A DNA stretch of 64,000 bases from Sphingomonas aurea (GTDB lineage Bacteria; Pseudomonadota; Alphaproteobacteria; Sphingomonadales; Sphingomonadaceae). The translations under genes were made by a program, and so were the position numbers. This document shows, piece by piece, positions 41,035 to 49,668 of this stretch (the stretch's first letter is position 1; each line of letters starts with the position of its first letter). The stretch spans positions 124,001 through 188,000 of the forward strand of contig NZ_JAUUDS010000002.1 in the NCBI RefSeq assembly GCF_030678875.1. The letters run 5' to 3'. The notes under the pieces were generated by a model that saw nothing but the letters and a program-made list of their open reading frames with translations, was not told the DNA's origin and searched no databases.

Positions 41035-42336
41035 TCACTTGCGCGCCCATGGCCGGCCACTCGCCTCTTCCTCGGCCATCATCTGGGCCTGTTGTTCGCG
41101 CAGGTGCCAGGGCATCTCCTCGAACACCCCGTCGAACAGCGAGTCGAGCGGCTGGTGGAGGCCGTGGCCGAGGATGCCGTTCTTCTCCGCTTCCTTCTGC
41201 GCGGCCTTGACCTGCTCGGCCAGTTCGCGGTCCTGCGCGGCGTGGCGCTCCTGGTCCCACTCGCCGATCGCGATCAGGTGCTGCTTCAGCCGCGCGACCG
41301 GATCGCCCAGCGGCCACGCGGTCGGCTCGCCCGCCGAGCGGTACTGGCCGGGGTCGTCGGAGGTCGAGTGCCCCTCGGCGCGGTAGGTGAAGTGCTCGAT
41401 CAGCGTTGGGCCGGCATTGGTCCGCGCCCGCTCCGCCGCCCACTCGGTCGCGGCATAGACGGCGAGCGCGTCGTTGCCATCGACGCGCAGGGCCGCGATG
41501 CCATAGCCGACGCCGCGCGCGGCGAAGGTGGTCGACTCGGCGCCGGCGAACCCGGAAAAGCTCGATATCGCCCACTGGTTGTTGACGATGTTCATGATGA
41601 CCGGCGCACGATAGACAGCGGCAAAGGTACAGGCGGAGTGGAAATCGCCTTCCGCGGTCGATCCCTCGCCACACCATACCGCCGCGATCCGGGTGTCGCC
41701 CCGCGCCGCCGAGGCCATCGCCCAGCCGACCGCCTGCGGATATTGCGTGGTGAGGTTGCCGGAGATCGAGAAGAACCCCGCCGCCTTCGCCGAATACATG
41801 ATCGGCAGCTGCTTGCCCTGCAGCCGGTCGGCAGTGTTGGAGTAGATCTGGTTCATCATGTCGACCAGCGACCAGTCGCGCGCGATCAGCAGCCCCTGCT
41901 GCCGGTACGAGGGGAAGCACATATCCTCATAGTCGAGCGCGTGGGCCGCAGCGACCGCCACCGCCTCCTCGCCCAGCGCCTTCATGTAGAAGCTGGTCTT
42001 GCCCTGGCGCTGGGCGCGGAACATCCGCTCGTCGAAGGCGCGCAGCAGCACCATGTGGCGCAGGATCGCGCGCAGCCGGTCGGGCGACAGCTTCGGGTCC
42101 CACGGGCCGACCGCGTTGCCCGCATCGTCGAGGACGCGGACCAGCGTATAGGCCAGCTCGGTAAAGCCGCCGGGCGCGTCGGCGGTGTCGGGGCGGCGCG
42201 CGGCGCCCGCAGCCGGGATGTCGACCTCGGCGAAGTCGACCGGGTCGCCCGGCCGGAAGCGCGGCTCCGGCACGTGCAGCGACAGCTGCGGCATATTGGG
42301 GCGCAGGCGCGCGTCGGCGCCATCGGGCTCGGCCAC
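41035..42336 (-). CDS. bkdA1: Branched-chain 2-oxoacid dehydrogenase E1 alpha subunit
   Basis: GTG at 42334-42336, preceded by GAGGTGGAG, is the best start and gives 433 residues; ATG of MPQLSLHVPEP lies 15 codons further in. The ThDP/Mg motif is GEGSTAEGDFHSA...NN (about residue 215-245), with the phosphorylation-loop-like region YRAEGHSTSDDPGQYRS further on. It is the decarboxylating subunit that forms the hydroxyalkyl-ThDP intermediate. The roughly 60-residue N-terminal extension (FAEVDIPAAGAARRPD) is normal for the branched-chain rather than pyruvate enzyme. First gene of the E1 alpha-E1 beta-E2 operon. Confidence 0.94.
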   Translation of the reverse strand: MAEPDGADARLRPNMPQLSLHVPEPRFRPGDPVDFAEVDIPAAGAARRPDTADAPGGFTELAYTLVRVLDDAGNAVGPWDPKLSPDRLRAILRHMVLLRAFDERMFRAQRQGKTSFYMKALGEEAVAVAAAHALDYEDMCFPSYRQQGLLIARDWSLVDMMNQIYSNTADRLQGKQLPIMYSAKAAGFFSISGNLTTQYPQAVGWAMASAARGDTRIAAVWCGEGSTAEGDFHSACTFAAVYRAPVIMNIVNNQWAISSFSGFAGAESTTFAARGVGYGIAALRVDGNDALAVYAATEWAAERARTNAGPTLIEHFTYRAEGHSTSDDPGQYRSAGEPTAWPLGDPVARLKQHLIAIGEWDQERHAAQDRELAEQVKAAQKEAEKNGILGHGLHQPLDSLFDGVFEEMPWHLREQQAQMMAEEEASGRPWARK

Positions 42337-42517
42337 TGTCTCTCCACCTCGTTCGCGCGGAGTCGCACTCCGCCTTTGGGTCAACAACTCTGTCGCGCGG
42401 TTGTAATTAAATTTCAAGCGTCACGATATGCCCGGCGGCACCATCCGTGCGCCGTAACGCACTGTTAACCGCATCGGCGGCAGAGTGCGGGGCAGATCAT
42501 CGAAGAGGTTCGAGACG

Positions 42518-42769
42518 ATGTACATGGGCCCGATCACCGCCGCCGCACCGCTGGAACTCGACGTCGTCGTCAGCCGGCCGTCGTCGCCGCTCGTCCGCCG
42601 CGCGGTGGGTGTCCCCGTGTTGCTGGTCGCCGCGGCGGCGATGCTGCCGTGGATGGCGCTGAACGCCGCAGTCGCCGGCGTGGTGCTGGGCGCGCGGGGC
42701 ATCGCTGCGGCACCGAAGGCGGTCGTGCAGGCGATCGACTATGCCGGTACGGTCGTGCTGGGGCGGTAA
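42518..42769 (+). CDS. Small single-pass membrane protein, hypothetical
   Basis: ATG at 42518 gives 83 residues: MYMGPITAAAPLELDVVV, then SSPLVRRAVGVPVLLVAAAAMLPWMALN as a hydrophobic helix, and an Ala/Val-rich amphipathic end (GVVLGARGIAAAPKAVVQAI). The codon use is normal for the genome. An in-frame GTG at 42485 would add 11 residues. It is divergent from the E1 alpha gene. I do not recognise it. Confidence 0.55.
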   Translation: MYMGPITAAAPLELDVVVSRPSSPLVRRAVGVPVLLVAAAAMLPWMALNAAVAGVVLGARGIAAAPKAVVQAIDYAGTVVLGR

Positions 42770-42826
42770 GCGCCTGAGCCGTTCCGCCGTTCGAGTCGCC
42801 TAGCGAGCGCTCGTCAGCACGCGACG

Positions 42827-43276
42827 TTATCGCGCTGCTATGGAATACAGGTAATGGCGCCTGGTTTCAGACCCCCTCTTGTATTTTGCCAGTCTTTTTA
42901 CCTCTGACCGGGTCAGGTGGATTTCCCGATATCCTCTGCGGATAAGGCAATTCTCCACGTCCGAGGTCTGTATGGCGTGAAGTTCGGCTCGCCTGCGGTC
43001 GGGCTGCGTTCTGGCGATGGCCGCTCCCCATCCATCGCCGTTACCTCCAGGCATATTCAGAGCAGTATCCGCCGCTCGCCACCCGGTCAGAAATTTTACG
43101 GCAGGCTCATCTTTCGAGACGTCCCTATAGTATCCGACGTAAGCGCAATCTACCGAATCGGCTCGGTACTGCTCGTAATTTACGCCAGACTTACTCCAAG
43201 TCGTGTCAGTCTCCTTGCTCAGGCTAACCTGAGAAGTGCATGCCGCAATGACGGCAATAGCAACGACCACCTTCAT
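42827..43276 (-). CDS. Putative lipoprotein, conserved-looking hypothetical
   Basis: The 149-residue product begins KVVVAIAVIAACTSQVSLSK, a short lipoprotein signal whose lipobox reads I-A-A-C (Cys13). The mature region has VDCAYVGYYRDVSKDEP and NCLIRRGYREIHLTRSEV; the two Cys probably form a disulphide, and C-x-R-x-G-Y-R closing such a domain is frequent in small proteobacterial surface lipoproteins. Base composition is lower in GC than its neighbours, hinting at separate origin. The gene lies in a gap between E1 alpha and the helicase gene, facing leftward. Confidence 0.72.
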   Translation of the reverse strand: MKVVVAIAVIAACTSQVSLSKETDTTWSKSGVNYEQYRADSVDCAYVGYYRDVSKDEPAVKFLTGWRAADTALNMPGGNGDGWGAAIARTQPDRRRAELHAIQTSDVENCLIRRGYREIHLTRSEVKRLAKYKRGSETRRHYLYSIAAR

Positions 43277-43556
43277 AAAACCTCCGTCTCATGTCAAAAA
43301 CCGCGCCGACGGAAGTCTGTCGGCGCCATTCGGGATTGGCAAGACAGCCAAGGACCCACATTGACTTTTCGCTGCACTGCGGCTAAGTGCACCACCATCG
43401 AGGCGTCATGCAGCGTGATCGGACCCGCAAGGTTCGAAGCTCCGCCTCGGCCATAATCGTCAGGCTTCCCTATTCACGCGGGGTGTCATCTTCCCCCCGC
43501 CTTCCGTGCATCCATCATGGCTGCGCGGCCAGGGCCTGTTATCTTATAGGACTCCC

Positions 43557-44969
43557 ATGACTTTCCAAACTCTCGGCTTGTCCGAGCCGCTCGTCCGCGC
43601 GCTCGAGGCGAAGGGCTATACCAACCCCACCCCGATCCAGGCGCAGGCGATCCCGACCGTGCTGGAAGGCGGCGACCTGCTCGGCATCGCGCAGACCGGC
43701 ACCGGCAAGACCGCGGCATTCGTGCTGCCGTCGATCCAGCGCATGGTCGCGGCGCAGAAGCGCGTGCTGCCGACCCATTGCCGCATGCTGGTGCTGGCCC
43801 CGACCCGCGAGCTGGCCAGCCAGATCGCCGATTCGGCGCGCGAGTACGGCAAGTTCTCGAAGATGTCGGTGACCACCGTGTTCGGCGGCACCAGCATCAA
43901 CAAGAACCGCCAGGACATGAGCCGCGGGGTCGACATCCTCGTCGCCACGCCGGGCAGGCTGATCGACCTGGTCGAGCAGGGTTTCGTCAACCTGTCGATG
44001 ATCGAGATCCTCGTTCTCGACGAGGCGGACCAGATGCTCGACCTGGGCTTCATTCACGCGCTGAAGAAGATCGTGCGGATGGTGCCGAGGAAGCGCCAGA
44101 CGCTGTTCTTCTCGGCGACGATGCCCGCCTCGATCCGCGAGCTGGCCAATCAGTTCCTGCACGAGCCGGCCACCGTGTCGGTCAAGCCTGCCGCCACCAC
44201 CGCCGAGCGGGTCGACCAGCTCGTCACCTTCGTCAACCAGACCGAGAAGCAGGCGCTCCTCACGCTGGTGCTGCAGGACGAGACGATCGATCGCGCGCTG
44301 GTCTTCACCCGCACCAAGCACGGTGCCGACCGCGTCGTGAAGCTGCTGGCGGGCAACGGCATCGCGTCGAACGCGATCCACGGCAACAAGAGCCAAGGCC
44401 AGCGCGAGCGGGCGCTGGGCGAGTTCAAGTCGGGGAGCGTCCGCATCCTGGTGGCGACCGACATCGCCGCGCGCGGGATCGACGTGTCGGGCGTCAGCCA
44501 TGTCGTCAACTTCGAGCTGCCCAACGTGCCCGAGCAGTACGTCCACCGCATCGGGCGGACGGCGCGCGCGGGGGCGAGCGGTATCGCGGTGTCGTTCTGC
44601 GCCGATGACGAGCGGCCGTACCTCAAGGATATCGAGCGCACCACGCGCCAGAAGATCCCGGTCCAGCCGCTGCCCGAGGATTTCGCCAACAAGGCGAACC
44701 AGATCAAGTCGCAGCGGGTGAAGGCGATCGGCAACGATCCCGCCCCGCGCGAGGATCGCCCGCGTGGCGCCCGTCCGCCCGCCCGCCCGCGCGCGACCCA
44801 CGCGCCGACGCCGACCGGCACCGGCGGTGGCCGCAACTATGCGAATGCCAGCCGCGGCGGGCGCGGCGGTGGTCAGGGTCAGGGCCGCAGTGGCGGCGGC
44901 GGCGGCCGGGGTCGCGGCGGCTCCGGTGGTGGTCAGGGCCGCGGCGCGGGCTCGTCCGCTTCGCGCTGA
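43557..44969 (+). CDS. DEAD-box RNA helicase (RhlE-like)
   Basis: ATG at 43557 gives 470 residues. All helicase motifs are present: Q motif (NPTPIQAQAIP), motif I AQTGTGKT, Ia APTRELA, II DEAD (VLDEADQML), III SAT, IV VFTRTKHG, V ATDIAARGIDV, VI HRIGRTARAG. After residue 375 comes a basic, then Gly/Arg-rich tail (RGGRGGGQGQGRSGGGGGRG) that binds RNA without specificity. It remodels structured RNA in ribosome assembly or cold adaptation. A hairpin with a buried ribosome-binding site follows immediately. Confidence 0.95.
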   Translation: MTFQTLGLSEPLVRALEAKGYTNPTPIQAQAIPTVLEGGDLLGIAQTGTGKTAAFVLPSIQRMVAAQKRVLPTHCRMLVLAPTRELASQIADSAREYGKFSKMSVTTVFGGTSINKNRQDMSRGVDILVATPGRLIDLVEQGFVNLSMIEILVLDEADQMLDLGFIHALKKIVRMVPRKRQTLFFSATMPASIRELANQFLHEPATVSVKPAATTAERVDQLVTFVNQTEKQALLTLVLQDETIDRALVFTRTKHGADRVVKLLAGNGIASNAIHGNKSQGQRERALGEFKSGSVRILVATDIAARGIDVSGVSHVVNFELPNVPEQYVHRIGRTARAGASGIAVSFCADDERPYLKDIERTTRQKIPVQPLPEDFANKANQIKSQRVKAIGNDPAPREDRPRGARPPARPRATHAPTPTGTGGGRNYANASRGGRGGGQGQGRSGGGGGRGRGGSGGGQGRGAGSSASR

Positions 44970-44979
44970 CGGATACCAT

Positions 44980-45015
44980 GCTCTCCCTCGCGGGTTACCT
45001 GCCGCGAAGGAGAGC
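44980..45015 (+). promoter_or_regulatory. Strong hairpin hiding the Shine-Dalgarno of the next gene
   Basis: GCTCTCCCTCGCGG (44980-44993) pairs with CCGCGAAGGAGAGC (45002-45015), 13 of 14 bases, around an 8-nt loop. The 3' arm contains AAGGAGAG, the ribosome-binding site of the small gene starting at 45020. In the messenger this would block translation unless the stem is opened, for example by heat, a ligand, or the helicase encoded just upstream. It could also simply terminate helicase transcription. Confidence 0.6.
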
Positions 45016-45019
45016 AGCC

Positions 45020-45286
45020 ATGGACATATCGCGCACCCCGATCGCTGAGCGCATCGCCCGCGTGCTCGCCGCCGAACGGATCAGCGCCAATGGCGGCGGG
45101 GATGCGGAATCGGCCTCTGCCCAGGTCGATGGCGCCTGGAAGGACCACCTGCCAGAGGCGATCGCCGTGCTACGCACCCTGCGTGAGCCGGACGAGCGGA
45201 TGGCCGCGGTGGGTGACGTCGCGGTGTGGGAGCGGATGGTGCGTGCGGCGATCGAGGCTTCGCTGCCGCCGAAGGTGGTGATGTGA
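45020..45286 (+). CDS. Small conserved-type hypothetical protein
   Basis: ATG at 45020 is set by AAGGAGAG six bases upstream; 88 residues. The sequence has three helices: TPIAERIARVLAAERISANG, then VDGAWKDHLPEAIAVLRTLREPD, then VWERMVRAAIEASL. Charged and hydrophobic residues alternate as in soluble helical bundles. I have the impression that similar proteins are usual in sphingomonads next to housekeeping genes, but no function is known to me. Expression seems controlled by the hairpin at 44980-45015. Convergent with nothing; the ABC ATPase gene follows 141 nt later. Confidence 0.7.
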   Translation: MDISRTPIAERIARVLAAERISANGGGDAESASAQVDGAWKDHLPEAIAVLRTLREPDERMAAVGDVAVWERMVRAAIEASLPPKVVM

Positions 45287-45427
45287 GGCGCCGCCGGATG
45301 GTGCCAGGGATCTGATGAAGATGCGCTGGCCGCCGGGTGCGCCAGCCTACCTCCTCCATCCGACAAGCCATTGACCGGCTTGCGTATTGCTGCGCCGCGG
45401 GCGATGACCCTGGGACGGGGGAACGAC

Positions 45428-46501
45428 GTGGCGAGTGTCGAGATAACAGGACTGGCCAAGCGTTTCGGCCCGGACGAGGTGCTGGCGCCCACCGATCTTT
45501 CGGTAGAGGACGGCGAATTCGTCGTGATCGTCGGCCCGTCGGGCTGCGGCAAGTCGACGCTGCTGCGCCTGATCGCAGGGCTGGAGGTGCCGAGCGCGGG
45601 GCGCGTCGCCATCGGCGGGCGCGACGTAACCAACGCGGCGCCGGCCGATCGCGGGCTGGCGATGGTGTTCCAATCCTATGCGCTCTACCCGCACCTGACC
45701 GTTGCCGAGAATATCGGCTTTCCGCTGAAGGTCGCCGGCCGCCCCCGGGCGGAGGTCGCGGCGCGGGTCGCGGCGGTGGCGGCGTCGCTGGACCTGACGC
45801 CGCTGCTCGGGCGACGGCCGCGCGCCTTGTCGGGCGGGCAGCGGCAGCGCGTGTCGATCGCCCGCGCGGTCGTGCGCGAGCCGCAGGTGCTGCTGCTCGA
45901 CGAACCGCTATCGAACCTGGATGCCGAGTTGCGCGTGCGGATGCGCCACGAGTTCGCGCGCCTCCACGGCCAGCTGGGCGCGACGATGATCTACGTCACC
46001 CACGATCAGCTGGAGGCGATGACGCTCGCCAACCGCATCGTCGTGATGAGCGCGGGCCGGGTAGAGCAGGTCGGCGCGCCGATCGACCTCTACGACCGGC
46101 CCGCGACGCTGGCGGTGGCGCGCGCGATCGGCTCGCCGGGGATGAACCTGATGCCCGCGACCGTCGTCGACACCGACCTGCGCGGCGCGACGCTGCGGCT
46201 GGACGACGGCACCGAGGTGTGCGCGCCGGTCCCGGCGGTGGTCGGTGCGGCGGTGACGCTTGGCGTCCGGCCAGAGCATCTGGAGGTCGACCCGAACGGC
46301 CCGTTTCGCGGACCGGTCGAACTGTTCGAGCGGCTCGGCCCCCTCTCCTTCGCGCATCTCGGCGTACCCGGGCGCGCGCAGACGGTGGTCGCGCAGCTGC
46401 CGAGCGATCGGCGCGTCACGCTGGGCGAGGAGCTGTGCTTCTCGATCGCACCCGAACGCGTCCACGTCTTCGACATCGAGGGTCGCTCGCTGGGTTTGTG
46501 A
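45428..46501 (+). CDS. ABC transporter ATP-binding protein, MalK/UgpC type
   Basis: GTG at 45428 with GGGGGAAC upstream gives 357 residues; ATG at 45404 is a weaker alternative. The nucleotide-binding domain has Walker A GPSGCGKST, Q-loop FQSYALYP, signature LSGGQRQRVS, Walker B LLLDEPLSNLDA and the switch His in YVTHDQLEA. From about residue 235 the regulatory TOBE domains typical of sugar importers follow (LGVRPEHLEVD). It powers uptake of a sugar or polyol, most likely with the permeases and binding protein encoded convergently at 46524-49544, since no other permease adjoins. The two sets end 22 nt apart. Confidence 0.93.
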   Translation: MASVEITGLAKRFGPDEVLAPTDLSVEDGEFVVIVGPSGCGKSTLLRLIAGLEVPSAGRVAIGGRDVTNAAPADRGLAMVFQSYALYPHLTVAENIGFPLKVAGRPRAEVAARVAAVAASLDLTPLLGRRPRALSGGQRQRVSIARAVVREPQVLLLDEPLSNLDAELRVRMRHEFARLHGQLGATMIYVTHDQLEAMTLANRIVVMSAGRVEQVGAPIDLYDRPATLAVARAIGSPGMNLMPATVVDTDLRGATLRLDDGTEVCAPVPAVVGAAVTLGVRPEHLEVDPNGPFRGPVELFERLGPLSFAHLGVPGRAQTVVAQLPSDRRVTLGEELCFSIAPERVHVFDIEGRSLGL

Positions 46502-46516
46502 TCCGCTCACGCGGAT
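46501..46516. terminator. Short hairpin between convergent ABC genes
   Basis: ATCCGC (46501-46506) and GCGGAT (46511-46516) pair around TCAC, filling most of the 22-nt space between the stops of the ATPase and the second permease gene. Confidence 0.45.
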
Positions 46517-46523
46517 GCGGCCA

Positions 46524-47387
46524 TCAACCCTTGACGCTGCCGCCGAGCAGCCCGTTCATGTAGAAGCGCTGGAGCGCCAGGAACAGCGCGAGCACCGGCA
46601 GCGTCGTCACCACCGCGGCGGCCATCATCAGCTCGCCGTCCGCGGCATGCTCGCGCCCGATCGCGGCGACCGCCACGGGCAGGGTGTAGCGGTGCTGGTC
46701 CGACAGGATGATGAGCGGCCACAGGAAATCGTTCCAGCTGCCCAGGAACATGAATAGCGCCAGCGTGACGACGATCGGCGCGAGCAGCGGCAGCACGATC
46801 GAGCCGAAGATGCGCGCTTCGCTTGCCCCGTCCAACCGCGCCGCGTCGAGCATCTCGTCGGGGATGCCGAGCGTCGCCTGCCGCACGAACAGGATCGCGA
46901 AGATGCCGGCCAGACTCGGCAGGATCACCCCGGCATAGCTGTTGACCAGCCCCAGCTCCTTGAAGATCAGGAACAGCGGCAGCATCGCCACCTGCCCCGG
47001 CACGATCAGGCTGACGATCAGCAGCCGCAGCAGCCGCTCCCGCCCCGTGAAGCGCAATTTGGCGAAGGCATAGCCGGCCGGCACCGTCAGCAGCAGCCCG
47101 AACAGCGTCGACAGCGCGGCGATCCCCAAGCTGTTCCACAGGGCCGGCACCATGCGGTAATCGAACCACGCGCCGTCGATCAGCCGGCGGACCAGCAGCT
47201 CGTGATAATTCTCCCACGACCAGCGGCTCGGCCAGAAGGGCGGCGGGAAGTGGTTCGCCTCGCCGCGCGGCATGAACGACACCGTCACCATCCAGGCGAG
47301 CGGCAGCAGCGTCAGCAGCGTCACCGCCGCCACCGCAGCGTTGGCGAGGATGGCGCGGATGCGCGCGCGCGGGACGGTCACAGCCAT
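46524..47387 (-). CDS. ABC sugar transporter permease, MalG-like
   Basis: ATG at 47385-47387 gives 287 residues with six helices. The inner-membrane permease signature for coupling to the ATPase is EMLDAARLDGASEARIFGSIVLPLLAP (residues split here only for reading: E-x-x-x-A-A-x-x-D-G-A...P-L-x-x-P). The closing NGLLGGSVKG is the classic MalG-type end (G-x-V-K-G). It forms the second half of the channel. The start overlaps the end of the upstream permease gene by ten bases. Last gene of the binding-protein/permease operon. Confidence 0.92.
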   Translation of the reverse strand: MAVTVPRARIRAILANAAVAAVTLLTLLPLAWMVTVSFMPRGEANHFPPPFWPSRWSWENYHELLVRRLIDGAWFDYRMVPALWNSLGIAALSTLFGLLLTVPAGYAFAKLRFTGRERLLRLLIVSLIVPGQVAMLPLFLIFKELGLVNSYAGVILPSLAGIFAILFVRQATLGIPDEMLDAARLDGASEARIFGSIVLPLLAPIVVTLALFMFLGSWNDFLWPLIILSDQHRYTLPVAVAAIGREHAADGELMMAAAVVTTLPVLALFLALQRFYMNGLLGGSVKG

Positions 47388-48292
47388 TCGTACCGCCTGC
47401 CGATCCGCGCCTGGACGAGAGTGACGGCCAGGATGAGCACGAACAGGATCAGCGCCACCGCGCTCGCCTGTCCCAGGTTCCACCATTTGAACCCCTCGTC
47501 GAACATGAAATAGAGAACGGTCACCGTGCTCTGCGCCGGCCCGCCCTGCGTCATCACATAGGGTTCGGCGAACAGCTGCAGGAACCCCGCCACGCTCATG
47601 ACGGCGGCGAGCAGCAGCGTCGGCCCGATCGCCGGCAGGGTGACGTGGCGGAACCGGCCGAGCCGCGACGCGCCGTCCAGCCGCGCCGCCTCCATCAGGT
47701 CCTGCGGCACCGCCGACAGCGCGGCGGTGAACACGATCATGTTATAGCCGAAGATCTTCCAGGTCACGAAGATCAGGATCGCCGGGATCGATGCGCGCGG
47801 ATCGCCCAGCCAGTCGACCGGGCCGATGCCGACCAGCGACAGGCCGTAGTTGAGCAGGCCGTAGCGGGTGTTGAGCAGGAACTGCCACACCGTCGCCGTC
47901 GCCACGACGCTGGTGACATAGGGCGCGAACAGCGCCACCCGCCACAGCGGCTTCCACCGCACGGTGGCGTCGTTCAGCAGCAGCGCCGCCAGCAGCGATG
48001 CGCCGATCGCCATCGGCACGCCCACCACGGAAAAGAGTGCGGTGTTGCCCAGCGCCCGCCAGAACAAAGGCGTCGTCAGCAGCGTGGTGAAATTGCCAAG
48101 CCCGATGAAGCGCAGGTTCGCCCAGTCGGCCAAAGCATAGACGCTGTAGTCGGTGACGCTCAGCGCCAGTGCGAGCAGCGTCGGCAGGATCAGGACGAAG
48201 GCGATGATGGCCAGCACCGGCGCGGTGAACGTCCAGGCGGTGCGCTCCTGCCGGGTCACGCGATCAGATCCGTCACGCGATCCGCCCCGCAT
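47378..48292 (-). CDS. ABC sugar transporter permease, MalF/UgpA-like
   Basis: The 304 residues have six helices and the coupling loop DLMEAARLDGASRLGRFRHV followed by TLPAIGP. The N-terminal helix ALSVTDYSVYAL and the periplasmic GNFTTLLTTPLFWRALGNT segment match the MalF/UgpA group without MalF's large extra domain. ATG at 48290-48292 overlaps the binding-protein gene by 20 nt; GTG at 48257-48259, just after that gene's stop, is an alternative start. It pairs with the downstream MalG-like permease. Confidence 0.92.
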   Translation of the reverse strand: MRGGSRDGSDRVTRQERTAWTFTAPVLAIIAFVLILPTLLALALSVTDYSVYALADWANLRFIGLGNFTTLLTTPLFWRALGNTALFSVVGVPMAIGASLLAALLLNDATVRWKPLWRVALFAPYVTSVVATATVWQFLLNTRYGLLNYGLSLVGIGPVDWLGDPRASIPAILIFVTWKIFGYNMIVFTAALSAVPQDLMEAARLDGASRLGRFRHVTLPAIGPTLLLAAVMSVAGFLQLFAEPYVMTQGGPAQSTVTVLYFMFDEGFKWWNLGQASAVALILFVLILAVTLVQARIGRRYEWL

Positions 48293-49544
48293 CGACCAGC
48301 GCGCGTCGCTTGGCCAGGATCGCGTCGGCGCGCGTGTTCATCGTCGCCATGGCCTGCGCCGAGGTCAGGTCGCCGCGCACCAGCCGCTCGGCGACCAGCT
48401 GCACCTCGATGCGGATACGCTCCCACTCGATCACGTTCGGCTCGGTGACCAGCTCGGTCATCTGGCTGCGGAACGGCCGCAGCACCGGAGCCTGCATCTG
48501 CGGCGCCGCCCAGGCCGACTGGCGCGCGGGCAGGCTGCCGATCAGCCGCTGGAACTCCAGCTCGGCGCCCACGCCGGTCATGTAGCGGACCAGCGTCCAT
48601 GCCTCGTGCGCCCTTGGCGACGTGGCCGCCACCGCCAGCGTCGCGCTGATCCCGCCGGCCGGTGCCGGCCCGCGCGGCCCCGGCATCCGCGCGACGCCCC
48701 AGCGATCGGGTGCGATCTCGGCCGCGCGGCGGCGCAGGTCGAGCAGCATTGCCGGCGAGCGCGGATAGATGGCGAACGCGCCTTGCGCGAACGCCGCGAA
48801 CGGATCCTGCAACTCGGTCGACAGCATCGGCGGCGCCAGCCGGTCGGCATAGAGCGAGGCGTAGAAATCGAGCGCCGCGGCGAACTCCGGCGAGGCGAAG
48901 TCGCCGCGCGTGTTGCGGTCACGCAGCAGCTTTGCCCCGGCCTGCCCGGCGAAGGTGAACAGAGCATCCCACCAGTTGAGCGGCATCAGGAACACCCATT
49001 CCCCCGGCCGCCGCCGCTTCAGTTCACGCCCCATGTGCCGCCACCCCGCCCAGTCGAGTGGCGGCCCGTCATATCCCGCCGCCGCCAGCAGGTCGCGGCG
49101 ATAGAATTGCGCCTGCGGGGCGACGGACCAGGGCACGGCATGGTCCCGGCCGCCGTAACGCGTCGCCTCGGTCAGGCCGGGGAACAGCCCAGTCACCAGA
49201 GCAGGGTCGCAAACCGGTGCGATCGCGCCGACCATCGCGAACTCGCCGACCCAGCCCGCAGGCAGCATCATGACGTCGGGCATCGCGTCGCCGGCAAAGG
49301 CGGTCAGCAGTTTTTCGTGAGAGGCGGTCCAGGGCAGCGACTGCACTTCGACGTCGATGCCGGTGGCGCGGGTGAAGGGCGGCATCAGGTGCGGCGAGTA
49401 ATCGCCCTCGTAACTCATCGCCCACAGCCGAAGCGCTGCCGGGTTGCGCCGCGGCGCGCATGCCGAGGCCAGGAGCGCAGCCGATCCCGCCAGCAGCCCG
49501 CGCCGCGTCAGCCCCTGGTCGGGCGGGCTAGCTGCCTGTCCCAT
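48273..49544 (-). CDS. ABC transporter sugar-binding lipoprotein
   Basis: ATG at 49542-49544 gives 423 residues. The N-terminus LTRRGLLAGSAALLASAC has twin Arg, a hydrophobic core and a lipobox (A-S-A-C), so export may be by Tat followed by lipid anchoring; unusual for this family but not rare in alphaproteobacteria. The mature protein follows the MalE/UgpB cluster: TRATGIDVEVQSLPWTASHEK, then GDAMPDVMMLPAGWVGEF near residue 90, a Trp-rich WVFLMPLNWWDALFTF, and FAQGAFAIYPRSPAM. The substrate is probably an oligosaccharide given the divergent TonB receptor. First gene of the operon. Confidence 0.9.
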   Translation of the reverse strand: MGQAASPPDQGLTRRGLLAGSAALLASACAPRRNPAALRLWAMSYEGDYSPHLMPPFTRATGIDVEVQSLPWTASHEKLLTAFAGDAMPDVMMLPAGWVGEFAMVGAIAPVCDPALVTGLFPGLTEATRYGGRDHAVPWSVAPQAQFYRRDLLAAAGYDGPPLDWAGWRHMGRELKRRRPGEWVFLMPLNWWDALFTFAGQAGAKLLRDRNTRGDFASPEFAAALDFYASLYADRLAPPMLSTELQDPFAAFAQGAFAIYPRSPAMLLDLRRRAAEIAPDRWGVARMPGPRGPAPAGGISATLAVAATSPRAHEAWTLVRYMTGVGAELEFQRLIGSLPARQSAWAAPQMQAPVLRPFRSQMTELVTEPNVIEWERIRIEVQLVAERLVRGDLTSAQAMATMNTRADAILAKRRALVDAGRIA

Positions 49545-49668
49545 GGCCTGTCTTGGCAGGTCGCGAATGCAGAAGCCAGCAGTGCAACCATTTGACCGGC
49601 GCGGGATTTCACAAAAACTTACAAAAATCACCGTCGGCACGCACCGGCGGCAAAAGGGGTGAACAGGG

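Noticed and set aside
43353..43411. Tenth copy of the 59-bp repeat near the helicase gene
   Set aside because: It begins GACCCA but lacks the CGGTCATTC block and the GTTCA end.
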